Positions 1-12,600 of a DNA stretch of 64,000 nt are shown in pieces (position 1 is the stretch's first letter; every line of letters begins with the position of its first letter). The notes beneath the pieces were generated by a model. It was not told where the DNA came from. It saw only the letters and a list, made by a program, of their open reading frames with translations, and did not search any database. Position numbers and translations under genes: made by a program. The DNA is from Macrotrachela quadricornifera (Eukaryota; Rotifera; Eurotatoria; Philodinida; Philodinidae), in assembly GCA_022393335.1 (NCBI GenBank), contig JAJEKB010020322.1, positions 210,155-274,154 on the forward strand, read 5' to 3'.

Positions 1-264
1 ATTACATATGTGCATTGATCACTTAGTACACCTTGGCATTAACTTTTATTTCTTTTGAAAAAAATAATGAAGTGTCTTCACTGTAAAAATATTAAAATGA
101 GCTAGAGTGCTTGCGATACCTCCTTTTATACCCTCATGCATCAGTAAGAACTGCGATGATTGCGTCGCAGGTGCGAACGCAACTACGCCGCCGCAAACGT
201 AATCTCGTTATTTCACCGCAATTGTGGCGCAGTTGTCAAAAAAGTGGTAACATGGGAATGTAGT
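1..264. other. no gene; CG-rich palindromic words
   Basis: No coding signal is visible. Positions 135-260 are rich in GCGTCGCA, CGCCGC and CGCAATTG words and end near a CATGGGAA motif at 250. A similar small block (GCGATTGCAATTACGCCGC, flanked by CCATGTG and CACATGGG) occurs at 58516-58578. This is probably the remnant of a word-rich inverted-repeat element next to the MULE. Confidence 0.4.
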
Positions 265-404
265 CGTCGCAACTAATTAGTCGCAATCTATTCGTTGCAA
301 CGTTCATATAACTTACCAAGCGATTACCGAGAGAGAAATTAGATTCTTTAATTGAAGTAGTGTCTAGAGAATAAATTATTTTATTTACAAGAAATAAATA
401 CAAT

Positions 405-2038
405 TAGCCAACTTTCTATGGTATTGTTGGAGCGGGGAAGATTGACGATAACATAATCGTGATTATTCTAAATCTTGTGATCAAACAAGGGCTTTTTTCT
501 TCCAACTCCTAAAAATAAGATATAGTATCGAAACACAAGTATGAGTTTAACTTTTAACTTACCTCGCTTTTTCGGCTCTCTCATCCAAGTCTTTTCGAAG
601 TAGTCTAGAAATTCTTCTGTTTCATCTTCTAAATCAGCAGCCACTAGATCAAATCCTTTGATAATGTCAGCTAATGAAACGAAAGCGAATGCAATTAATT
701 TTTTAACGTTCAGGCGAAATATTTCATCTTCGTTGTACTTCTTTGATAATCCATTGCTTTGAATGTTCCACCAAACAGATTGAGAGAAATGGAATAAACA
801 GCCTTGTGAAAAGAGAGAAGAATTTATTTAAGAGAAAATTAACTGGTTACATAGGTATTATCTTTTAGCAGCACATTGGGAAATTTCTCTTTAACTGATT
901 TAATTGTAGCCTGCTCAAAATCAATCATAATGGATGTCGGTTCGAAGTTATCCTTTTCTGAATTTTTTCAAAAAAATCATTGTAATCTGCAGTGCTCTTT
1001 GCAATTAGTAATCCGTAAACGAGTGGAATCACACTGTGTACCAACAACGCGTGTAACGCGAATAGTTGGTAAAAATCATTAGGACATATCTAAATGGATT
1101 TCAATTAACACAGTTAGTATATCAATAGAAAACTCACTCTAAATGTTCCATCAGCGAATCAGTGCTTGCAATGCTTCAAAACGAATAAATTAGATGTTGT
1201 TGTGAAGATGATGTGTTTTTCGTCTTCATATAAAATGAAATCCTCCGATCGATCTATTATTCTTAAGTGGTTTGGTAGAAAACCGTCTTCAGAAGTCATT
1301 GATGTTGTGCGTTGACGGCAAACAGTATTCATTAGAATTTCACTTTTTGGTAGTTGGCCAGCCGAATATAGAGAAAAAGTGCGTAGAACAGATTGAAGAA
1401 TGGCGCTTGACTGTTCGTAAGTTGTCGCAGCACGAATCTTGATTTGATTCTTCAGCTCGATTACAGGTATAATATCAGGAGTTGGTGCATGAGAATGTGA
1501 CGTTGCTTGAGATAGAGGAGCGTCAATAGCCAAATTAGTATGGCAGCGACCTTTAAAAAACCCTCAACTTTATCAATTTTTTGTGAATTGATTTCAACGT
1601 ACCTTTACAACTTCGATTTTTACATCTAAAGATGAGTTTTGCTTCTGTTGCTCGTTCTAACGTATATACAAATCCATCATGAATTATCATCGGCTTTAGT
1701 GGCATAACCAGGAAATTTTTACAGAGGGGGCACAGGGGAAGCAAGCCAGCGAAATAAAATTTTACAGGGGGAGGGGCAAAAAATGGTTTTTGGCTGGGTA
1801 AGAGACATTTACAGGGGGGGGACAAAATCGTTTATAGAGGGAGTATTGCATCCCCGTGCCCCCCCCCCCCCCGTGGTTACGCCATTAATCGGCTTTCCTC
1901 TTTCAGAAAGAGTTTTTTATATATTTGACATATTTCAACAAAAGTTGCGACATACTTTTCGTTGTGTGCAGAGATATATTCTTTTGAAGCAACCGTATTT
2001 TTATATACTCATGTTTCATTAACCTGAACAAATAAAGG
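405..2038 (-). pseudogene. FLYWCH zinc-finger / MULE-type transposase, degraded
   Basis: Reading down the minus strand, a FLYWCH-like segment comes first (IIHDGFVYTLER, then FRCKNRSCKGTL, ~1640-1700). Next is a linker with H-x-H (SHSHAPTPD, ~1470) and the conserved block before the catalytic core (ILYEDEKHIIFTT, ~1230). The core motif W-F-A-D-G-T-F has its Trp as TGA at 1159-1161. A frame change near 930 precedes MIDFEQATIKSVKEKFPNV, then GCLFHFSQSVWWNI and a helical segment. A splice donor (GTAAGT, minus) follows position 563, and a second exon starts at 508 with LPRSNNTIESW, which carries a second Trp>TAG at 468-470. A hAT-type MITE splits the FLYWCH region. The order matches MULE transposases; the copy is dead. 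Confidence 0.75.
1697..1887. mobile_element. hAT-type MITE (191 bp) with 8-bp TSD
   Basis: The ends are TAGTGGCATAACCAGG and, on the reverse strand, TAATGGCGTAACCACGG. They are flanked by the 8-bp direct repeat ATCGGCTT (1689-1696 and 1888-1895). An 8-bp duplication and TAGTGGCGTAACCA-like ends fit the hAT superfamily. The interior is G-rich, and a C-run at about 1860-1872 leads into the right end. It is inserted inside the FLYWCH segment of the MULE transposase; removing it joins sequence upstream of the finger to IIHDGF. Confidence 0.75.
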
Positions 2039-2477
2039 CGTATAGTCTTATTAGTTTGAACAGAGAACGATCATCAGCAATAATAAAGCCAATTGTTTAA
2101 TGATTATCTTAGTCTTACTAAGTTAACTACAACACTTGTCCATATAATTGATCCATTTTCCCAATGCATCTGATTATTTTCAAGACAAAATTCATGGAAA
2201 AGATTTCATTTAAGTTAGTGACTTTATTTTGTTTTTGATCACCAAAAATGTGAAAGAATTCAATTAAAAAGTTTGAATTATTCATTGCAACGAATAGATT
2301 GCGACTAATTAGTTGCGACGAATACATTGCGACGAATACATTGCGACGAATTGATCAGTCACCAATTATTATACACACTATTATTGTATGGTGTCATATT
2401 TATATTATAGATATACCTCTTATTATTCAGACTATTCCACCACATTCAGTGACAAACAATAAGAATTGTCGAGAAAC

Positions 2478-3529
2478 GAAGTGTCGCTTTTCCCATGGGT
2501 TATACCCCCCCCCCCGCTCGATTTCTTTCCTATTAATTACTTTTTAATTGGAACTGATGTAAGGACACAAGATCACAAAATAATTCGATAGACTTTTTTA
2601 CTGTTAGCAAAAAACTGATATTTTAAGAATGAGCGAATTTCTATACAAAATCCCCCCAAAACAGTTAATATTTTGAGGTTTTAGTTATTAAAAATAGCTT
2701 TTGGTGGAACATAAACATGATATTCAGAATCAGCATACCAAGATCTACTACAAACTTTATTTTTTAGTATGAAATATTTCTATCAAAATTTGTCTCCGTA
2801 CTCCCCTCAGCCTTTTTTACTTAATAATTTATCCCTGTAGCCCCCCCCCCCCACAGGAACAAATTTTGATGGAAAATATTTCGCGATAAAAAGTTAAAGA
2901 TTTTGGTGTATTTTCACATGCTGATTCTAAATATGATATTTATTTTTCATAAAACGCAACTTTTAACAACCAAAATCTTGAAAGACTACCTGTTTTCTCG
3001 TATGTTTTGCTTCATAAATTTGTTCTCTTCAGAAGTTTTAATCCTACTAATAAAGACTGACATATTTTTTACTTTTCTTTTTTTTATTTTATAGGTTTTC
3101 TAAAGCTGCATTTGTGGTGAAAGTTTCATTTTTTAGCTGAGAGTCTTTCTCAAGTTATAGATTAAACAATGTTTGTCATACATTGAAAAATCAGTATTAA
3201 AAGGAGAATTTTTTATGATAGACAGTGCTCGTCAGTATAGTCATTGAATAAGATGATTTTTATTTTTTTTTTGCAGAGAACCTTTTGTTGTACATATTGT
3301 AAAAATTTGGTTATTATTCATGCAACTATGGATGAGATATTGCTCTTGGCATTCTAAGGGGCCCAATATCTATTGATAATGATCCTTCTCCTAAAATATT
3401 GATTTTTTTGCTAAGAGTGAAAAAGTCCACAGAATGATTTTGTGCTCTTGCATCCTCATATCAGTCCTAACAAAAAAATAATTGAAAGGAAAGAAATTGA
3501 GCGGGGGGGGAGGGTATATGCGACACTTC
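2478..3529. mobile_element. inverted-repeat element with C/G homopolymer arms
   Basis: About 150 bp at 2478-2632 matches the reverse complement of 3386-3529. Both arms carry GAAGTGTCGC at the tip, a poly-C run, then CGCTCRATTTCTTTCC and a segment ending near GCAAAAAA. Inside is a second, nested inverted repeat (about 2680-2840 against 2850-2970) that folds around another poly-C run. No ORF of note and no clear TSD. It is probably a non-autonomous foldback element carrying a second one. Confidence 0.65.
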
Positions 3530-4096
3530 CTTTGCATATTTGTCTTGTGTATTCATATATCGTTGGAACCAAAATGTCTTTTCATGGTCGTTCTATTATG
3601 ATGTATAATGCCATTTAAGTTTTTGGATGTTAGTTAATTGCCTTTTATCTACAGGTTATAGATGAAAACATTTTTGACGACATCTTTATATCGCATAATA
3701 AACTACATTATGAGTTAGAAAACAATAATTTTTCATTCAGACATACGTCAACGGTAACCCCTAAATATCTGTTATATTAGATATAGACTACCGTATAAGA
3801 GTTAAAATAATATTTCTAAAATAAAATAAGATTTATTCAAATTCATTTTATTGAGTTTTTCCATAAGATGACTTACATAATTGGTTGTATTACTTATTAT
3901 CAACAATGAAAATTGTAACATGATTATAATATGAAAAATTATGTGAGAAGATACAAGATTATCATCTGAGGAATTGCGTAATATAACCTTTTTTTCAAAA
4001 TGAACTAGTTTTTTGTAATGTAAAAACTTTTTATTTTTGAACATTCCATTGAAATACATGTATTGATCGAATTAGAATAAAAAAATAGGTGGAGTA
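3530..4096. other. AT-rich spacer, nothing recognised
   Basis: Only short ORFs are present and none resembles a known family. No TIR pair or tandem array was found. Confidence 0.5.
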
Positions 4097-5162
4097 ATCA
4101 GATTAGGACAGTGACAGAACGGAAATAGAAGTCAAATATGCATTTTTGTAATTACGATTGCTCATTCAAAATTAATTCATTTTGAAAAAAAAATGATAGA
4201 AATGTAGAGAGACAATCACTCTATCCCAAAAAACAAAAAATAAGCTCAAACGGACGTTGTTTGACAAAGTTACCCGGGTGAAAGAATACGCCATCGTAAA
4301 CGGCCTTAAACAGTAAAAAACGACGAAAAACAGTCATCTTGAGAACATCGTTTACGATGAATCGTAAAACGGCTTGAAAACGACGAAAAACTACTGTCGT
4401 TTCCGTCTCATCTGAAACGGCAGCCGTAAGGGGTACCGTTTTTCACCGTTATCAAGCCGTATTCCACCGATAGATTAGAATCTATTACCTTTTGTCAAAA
4501 AAAAAAATATCTCTTTAGTCTCTATATATATGAACGGAAACTTATTTTAAATAAATCATTTTAAATATAATGATTATTTTTTTTATTTAGATTGGTCCAA
4601 CAGCAATACAAATGGCAAGTTATTTTAGATAAAACAATTATATTTTTACTTAGAATCGCGATGTTATCGCTAAAATTGACGATTAGTCGCCGATGTTTGC
4701 CTGATTTTGATGGTATGAGCATCAGTATAGAAAGGTAAATATGGTACTGTACTGTGATTGTATATCGTCGGATTTCGTCGTATATGATCATATAGGAGTA
4801 TCGTAATGCTCGTCCTGGATAGTTATGATAGACTCGATGAAATGAAAGCTACCACTATCTGATATAAAACGTCAACAAACACGGCGCATTTTACACATCA
4901 AACGGCTGAAAAACGGCATCGATATGGTTCATGGTTATCCACCGGAAATGACCTGAAACGGCGCCGTTTCCGTTCTGGCAAAACTACATATACAAATCTT
5001 GGCTAAAGGATTACAGCGAAAAACGACATCCGTTCATGCCCATTTCCTGCAAGAATTTAGTTGTTTCATGCCTTATAAGGCGCCGTAAACGGCGCTCGCA
5101 ATCATCAACCTGAGTATCAGTTTTTTTCTAAAAAGTACTGAAAATCGTTATCAGATTAGGAC
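4097..5162. repeat. GTAAACGGC/AAACGGC word-rich element between 13-bp direct repeats
   Basis: ATCAGATTAGGAC occurs at 4097-4109 and again at 5150-5162, like a target-site duplication. Between them, the words CGTAAACGG, AAACGGC, GAAAAACGAC and GCCGTTT recur on both strands (4290-4450 and 4860-5100), while the middle (~4500-4850) is plain AT-rich sequence. No transposase ORF and no clean terminal inverted repeat were found. A non-autonomous element is the likeliest reading. Confidence 0.45.
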
Positions 5163-5388
5163 TAGGCACTCTATATTTTTACTAATCAAAAAGATTTAGA
5201 AAATGAAGCTACACAGACATATAAGACCAACCAAACAAAAATGACGAAGGAATAAGTTAGAGAATTGATTTGAGACAAAATATAGCATATCATCAGAAAT
5301 CAGAAAATAGTTTAAGAAAAAGGTTATCGATGAAACATTTGCAAAAATTAAGGTTTATAAGTTAAAAACAAACATGTTATGATAAATA

Positions 5389-5638
5389 TTGGGTTGGCAA
5401 GAAAGTTTTGTCCTTTTTTTTTAAAATTTTTATTTTATTTTATTTTATGTATTTGTTTCAAACATGAAACTAGTTTTGAATGATATATGCTCCGTCGCTA
5501 TCTACGACCTGCCGCCAACGCTCTGGTAGAGAAAAGATTCCACGTTCGTAGAAGTCCACAGACTTTTGGCTGAAAAAGTCAGCCAAGAACGTTCTATGAA
5601 ATTTTCAAAAAAAAGACAAAACTTTCTTGCCAACCCAA
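5389..5638 (-). mobile_element. mariner deletion derivative (250 bp)
   Basis: The element starts TTGGGTTGGCAAGAAAGTTT and ends with the matching inverted repeat CTTTCTTGCCAACCCAA. It is flanked by TA (5387-5388 and 5639-5640), the standard mariner target duplication. The minus strand inside still encodes the C-terminal end of a mariner transposase: FYERGIFSLPERWRQVVDSD followed by GAYIIQN and a stop. The catalytic core and N-terminus are deleted, leaving a MITE-sized derivative. Confidence 0.9.
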
Positions 5639-5839
5639 TATTTTTAATCAATTGAGTCCAATAGACACACAAAAAAAAGAACTTCTATGAATGGCAACAT
5701 ATCTCATTATATACTGGCTGGAACTGTTTCTATGTATATATTTACACTGTATATCAAAATTCTCCTACCAATTTTTTGTCTTGGATTCTATATTAAAACT
5801 ATACAACATTAATTTAGTTTGTCTATAGCCTTTATAGTA

Positions 5840-6450
5840 GAGAATTAGTACTATCTATGTACATCTGTTTAATACCAAAAAACCTTCGAATATAAAATAA
5901 AAACGAACAAGTTTCAATGATAAGTTAAGGAAAACAATGGCATAAAAAATACAAAATGATATTGTTGTTATAAGTTTTAGTATGATGCCAGTAATTCAAA
6001 AATCGAATAACATTTTTTTCTCTGATATTTTTACATGATTCGATAGAGCTTGTCAAACTCTACAAAATTATCTATATTATTAATTCTTTTAACCCTTTTT
6101 TAGAAATAAAATTTACAAAAAGGTCGCTTTTTTTTAAAATATCTTCATGTGAAAAGTCGACCAGCGTTTTCTGTAAATTTTACTTCAAAAAAACGGTTGA
6201 AAGAATTAATAATATAGACAGTTTTGTACAACTCGACGAGTTCTATCGAACTATGTGAAAATATAAAAGAAAGAATGTTACTTGATTTTTGAATCACTTA
6301 CCTCTTATGCATACTACTGAAATTTATAACGACAATGATATTTTGTATTTTTTTCTTAGCATTGAATTTTGTTTGTTATTATTTTATTTTATATTCAAGG
6401 ATTTTTCTGTATTTCACAGATATGCAAAGATAGTAGTACTCGACCTATTC
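5840..6450. repeat. 610-bp foldback (MITE-like)
   Basis: The arms at about 5840-6130 and 6165-6450 are diverged reverse complements. Shared landmarks include CTTCGAATATAAA against TTTATATTCAAGG and ACAAAATGATATTGTTG against CAATGATATTTTGT. TCTATATTATTAATTCTTT in the inner arm is shared exactly. There is a short AT-rich loop and no ORF. The divergence between arms suggests an old insertion. Confidence 0.65.
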
Positions 6451-6698
6451 ATATAAAATGCTTGAACAATATTTATAAAAGAAAAAAAAACTCTTTTGAC
6501 TTCTAAAATTCTAGATTAGAATCACTAAAGCAACTAGTCTGTTGTTTTAGATATTTTCTTATATATCAAGAATTTGTAGCGTTTCTACATTCAAAGAATA
6601 TCATCAATAAGATAAAAAGTAATTATAGAAGAATATTCTAAGACTAATGACTATGTTCTAAAAATTATCTTTTGTTAAATATTATAATCTTACTTTAG

Positions 6699-9600
6699 AT
6701 GGATGAAATTACTGTGGATAATTGTGCTATAAGACACAGACATTCATTTATTGAACAACATGAAAACTCAACAGAAAATAAAACTAATTTAGAACAAATC
6801 GTCGTTGCTATTAACGAACCGAAGCAATCATCAATGATACCAACACAATTGTATATCATTTTCTTTTTTTTTCCATGATCATAATATATATAGAATGCTT
6901 TTTATTAGGGAATATTCATGGTGGTCAACACATCCAGTTGTAACAGCTGTGGGTGCAGGTGCTCTCTTCACAAGTCTAATAATGATTGGTGGTATTTTGA
7001 TCGTTAGTCTAACTTCCCCAAAAATAATAGGTATGTTTGTTTTCTATTGATGCACAAGCTATTTTTATTATAAGTGAAACAAGATCACGCAAGAAATTGG
7101 TTGCTAAAAACTCAAAAAAAATACTTACGACTATTTCTGATTGAACAGGTCAATAGAAGTTCTAAATTGCTCATTGTACAGAAATGAGTAGAGATAAATA
7201 ATTCCATACTTGTCAGTTGAAAAGTATTGATGAACAATCGTTGTCCATATGACAGAGTTACTGACAAATACACTCATTATTGCAAATATTCGTATTATGC
7301 ATGCTTGTTCTCATCTTCTTCAGTTATATATTGCGTTGTTCATGTATGATTAATCAGCCAGTAGAGACACATTCCTTTCTACATCTTTATAGTTATGTAA
7401 ATTGTAATTGCCAGCATTCATATCAGAATTTCTTTTTTATTGTAAATTACTAATCCAAAATACTGATTGAATCATTAAAAGCAATACGCAATCCAACAGT
7501 TTTAGTATCCGTGTGATACTGCGATAGCATGATAAGATTGATAAATTTCAAGGAACGAAGTAGAGTTATTTTGAAAAACGATGATTTTAAATTATTTCTA
7601 AATAGAGTAATACGACAAATACCGATAAAATATTATAGAAATCCAGATAATTCGAAACAATCTAACGAGATAACCTCTCCGGGTGCTCAAAAGCTTCTTA
7701 GTATTTGGAGAGTTCTCTCGTGAGTTCTTAAAAGGAGCAGTCTACATTATTACTGGATAATATTAGAATCAAATCAATGTAAATGAAGTCTTCTGCACTA
7801 AAAACTGAAAATTTGATACACATAATTCGTGTGAGACAACCGAAATGCATCTGATTTTCTGTCAGATGTTGAAGATTCCCAGCAATCATTCAACTGATAT
7901 TTCCCTTGAATACACGGACAGGCTCTTCGGAATCTATTTGTTCACTTGATACTATGTCCTGAAAAGATATTCCATCTGTACTATTACTTATTAACTTTAC
8001 GGTATTATCTTAAATGACAGCTGATTTTTACTGTGTGACACCAAAAAAATTTTAACGTCTTTCATGCTGACATCGATACTTCGAATACTCGATTACATTA
8101 TGAAGAGAATCGTTTTTTGAGAAACTTTCAACTAATTCAGTTGATCATGAAAGCATGTAAATATTAACATACAAATCAGATTTAATGTATTTACAGTTTT
8201 CTGCTCGTCAATGTTTTTTAAAAAAGCCGTTTACGAAACATGTACGAATGAATTATACTGCTGTTGTATCATTGGAAGAAAAAAAATCGAATAAAATAAT
8301 AATGAATACGAAAGAAAGTTAAGTCATACATTCAACAGAGCTTTACTTATTGTAAATAAACAAATATTTTGCCAACGAGCAATGCTTTAGTTTCGAAGAT
8401 ATGTAGTTTTTCATAACATTTCTATGGAGAATGAACACTTGATGTATAATACTAAGCAAAAGAAAAGACAGATTTCTCAGTTATAAAAAATTAGTCACCA
8501 TTTTACAGCTATAAAGATTAGACAAAAGTGAGTCATAGATGTCTGTCAAAAAATATTACAGATGAGCAATTATACAACAATGATTCGAAATTCATTTATT
8601 AACAACAACCATTCGTCGTTTTACTTATTGTTTATTTTCAGGAAGGCGTATCAAAAGTTGTGTAACCTGTTTGATAGTCTTAATCATCTACGCGAAAAAC
8701 TTAGTGACATATTGACAACATTATCATAATTCAATGAATTTGATATTTGTTTGATTTTTCAAACAGTTTGGAAGTGTTGTATGAGATTAGATTTGTACGG
8801 GTTTAGAACAGTTGCTCGCAAGACTACTTCGATGCAGATGTATGAATAAGTGACAAAAACAATCGTTAAGAAGAGCAACGCAAAATAAAAAATAGATGAG
8901 AATTGAAAAATTTCTGTATAGGCAAGAAACATCTGGTGTATTTTAATTAAATCCTGAAATCTGTATATGAATTTTGTATTAGATCATAAAGTCATTGCTC
9001 AAAGACTCGCTTTATTCGCTTTGATGGTTCACGACCTGTTATCAAGGTAAAAATGAGAATATGTAGGTTAAAGTCTTCTCTTCACTTTTCTTCAGCCATC
9101 CATCTATCCTTAATAAAAGTCCTTCCTAGTATCAGATTCGAAGGAGAACACTGCTACTTAATGTCATTAAGTAGAAACATGATTCACGAGTAAGTATTCG
9201 GTGAGCAACTGTTTGGATCCCACTTATACTTACGAGAGCACAAAGTCAACTAATAAATCGTTTTTGATTTCGGATACCTTGTATAAGATAGACTTTGCTT
9301 ATAGATAGGTCTACTTGTACCTAAAATGTTCTGAAAATTTTCATTCAAAACAACATTTTCTTCTCGAGATATTAAAGCCTTAAAATCACTCATATCCCAC
9401 GAAAGATGCTAGAAATTTTTATTATTTGAAATTTTAATATGTCGGGAAGAAAACATTCTTTTGAGTAAAAATTTTCAGATCATTGTAGGCACAAGTAGGC
9501 CTATCTATGAGCAAAGTTTTAGCTCAAAATACTGTCAGTTGATTTTATAGTATATATTGTAACATAGGCTGACTTTCCAGCAAAATCGCTATAATTCTGG

Positions 9601-12600
9601 AGAGAACGCCTATGAAGACTTATCTTTTTGAGATTTTTCATACCTCATTGGAGTCTATTTTATGGATGGTGTCTAAACTAAAAGGCGATTTATCATTTGG
9701 ATCAGTTCTCCCGTTAGATAGATGTCATCGAGAAACGGTTAGATCAAGAAGAAGTTGTGTTCGATCCATATTTCTAACTCACGCTATATCCAGTATAAGA
9801 TTTCTTTCCTTTTAATCAATATGCCATTCTTAATTAAACTTTCTAATAGATGAAAGACAATGCGCGAAGAATTAATCTCTGAATTAAAATGAATGAGATT
9901 TGCCCAGATTCTTTTGAAAAATGCTGCTATTGAGCCAAATTTGGTTAGAATGATTCAAGAGGTTCTCATCAAATCTCAACAGGACAATAAAGATTCAATA
10001 CAATTCAGTAGAAATACTAGCATCTAGCGACTGATCAGTGTTTATTTTATTTTCCTTCTATCGTTTAGCTCAAAGCTGTAAAATGCGATTCACATTAATT
10101 ACTCCAAATCCACTTGAATATAACTACGGTCCACGATCTGTCGCTATCGGCTATTTCGACAACGACACTCAACTAGATATAATTATTGCCAATAGCATCG
10201 TGGACAAAATAGCTATATATTTTGGACATGGTAATGGCAGTTTTTCAAGACCATTCTTGTACTCAACTGGTTTCGGCTCTGTTCCATACATGGTCGCCAT
10301 TGGTGATGTCAACAATGATCATCACTTAGATATTGGTGTTGCCAACTTTGGTACTAACAGCATCGCTATATTTTTGGGATATGGAAATGGGACTTTCTCG
10401 AATCATACACCAGTTTCAACCCATTCGTCTCATCCAGTCTGGATCAATATAGTTGATTTCAACAATGACACAGCACTTGATATTATCACTGCCGATTATG
10501 GAACACATAGCATAAGTATATTTTATGGATACGGAAACGGAATATTTGATCATCCAATCACATATTCTACGGGCTATGATTCTCTGCCATTCGCAGTTGT
10601 TGCTGGAGATTTTAACAATGATAATCGACTGGACCTTGTCACTGCCAACTCTGGCACAAACAATGTCGGTGTTTTCCTTTCAAGTGACAATGGTACTTTA
10701 GAAAACCAACGAATTTTTTCAACCGGTCTTGGATCTCGACCATACTCGGTTGTTGTTGGCCATTTCAATGATGACATCATGTTAGATATTGCCGTCGCTA
10801 ATTATGGAACCAACAATATCGGTGTGTTTCTAGGCTATGGCAACGGAACATTCGCCAGTCAAACTACATATTCCACTGGCACGGCTTCGCCATACTCTAT
10901 TGGTATTGGAGATATAAACGAAGACAACCTATGGGATTTAATCGTCACCAATAATGGCGCCAACGACGTAGGCGTATTTCTCGGATCCAAAAACGGTACT
11001 TTTGTTCTTTCAAGCATGTATTCCACCGGATCCATTTCATCGATCGCATTTGCCTCAGGTGATGTAAACAAAGACCATCGATTAGATCTTATTGTCATCA
11101 GCAATGATACTGGTGTTATAAATATCCTTCTTGGGACTTATGGGAGCTTTTCAAATCAAACAACATATCCAACTGGCTCTTATCCAACGTCTGTAGCTGT
11201 TGGTGATTTCAACAACGATACTCAACTGGATATTGTTGTAGCCAATTCCAATAGCAATAATGTGAGTGTCTTGCTTGGACATGGCAATGGTTCTTTTCAA
11301 AATCAAATAACATATTTAACTGGCGATTGGCCACAGTCTGTAGCTGTTGGTGATTTCAACAACGATACTCGACTAGATATTGTTGTAGTCAATTCAGGTA
11401 GCAATAATGTGAATGTTCTACTTGGATATGGTGATGGATCTTTTCAGGATAAAATCACATGCTCAACTGGCTCTGATCCACAATCTGTAGCTGTTGGTGA
11501 TTTCAACAACGACGCTCAACTGGATATCGTTGTCGTCAATGTATGGAACAAAGATGTGAGTGTCTTGCTTGGATATGGTAATGGTTCTTTTCAAAATCAA
11601 ATGACATATTCAACTGGTAATTGGCCACAGTCTGTAGCTGTTGGTGATTTCAACAACGACGCTCGAGCGGATATTGTTGTCGCTGATCCATGGAGTAATG
11701 ATGTGAGCATCCTACTTGGATATGGTAATGGCTCTTTTCATGATTACATGAAATATTCGGCTGGCAATGACCAACCGCCTGGATCTACTAATTCGTTTTC
11801 TCTGTATTCTGTAGCTGTTGGTGATTTCAACAACGACACCCGACTGGATATAGTTCTTGCCAATCGATGGCTTGGTGTTGTCAGTGTTCTACTTGGATAT
11901 GGTAATGGCTCTTTTCCACATCAAATAAGATATTCAACTGGGCGTTATTCACAGTCTGTAGCTGTTGGTGATTTCAACAATGATACTCGACTGGATATCG
12001 TTGTCGTCAATTCAGATAGCAATGATATAAGTGTTCTATTTGGATATGGTAATGGCTCTTTTCAAGATGAAATAAGATATTCCACTGGCTCGAATCCACA
12101 TTCTGTAACTGTTGGTGATTTCAACAACGATACTCGACTGGATATTGTTGTAGTCAATTCGGATAGCAATAATGTGAGTGTATTATACAACAGAGGAGCT
12201 TTTCAGAACAAAATGACCTACACATCTGGTGATGCTTCTCGCTTACGAGGTGTTGCACTTGCTGACATGAATAATGATTCTCAGACAGATATCGTCGTTG
12301 CTAATTATGCCACTAACAATATAGGTATTCTTCTCGGATATGGAAACGGCACTTTTACAAGTCAAATCATTCTATACACAGTATCAAATTCTCACCCATT
12401 GGCGGTCTCCATTGCCGATTTTAACGGTGACAATCATTCTGACATCGCTATACTGAATTATTTTACTAAAACAGTAGACATACTACTTGGAACTGAAAAG
12501 GGAGCATTTATACCTCAAGTGAATTATGAAATCGGTTCACTACAGGCGTTTGTTCTCGTTTCTGGTGATTTCAATAATGATGGACGATCAGATATTGTTG

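Larger units (their letters stand above)
265..2320 (-). mobile_element. Mutator-like (MULE) DNA transposon remnant with 35-bp TIRs
   Basis: Positions 265-299 and 2286-2320 are exact reverse complements over 35 bp (CGTCGCAACTAATTAG core). They bracket a minus-strand FLYWCH/MULE transposase pseudogene. At the right end the GCGACGAATACATT motif is repeated three times just outside the match. No target-site duplication is evident, so the boundaries are those of the visible inverted repeat only. The FLYWCH plus MULE domain pair is established for this superfamily; assigning these TIRs to that transposase is inference from position. Confidence 0.6.
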
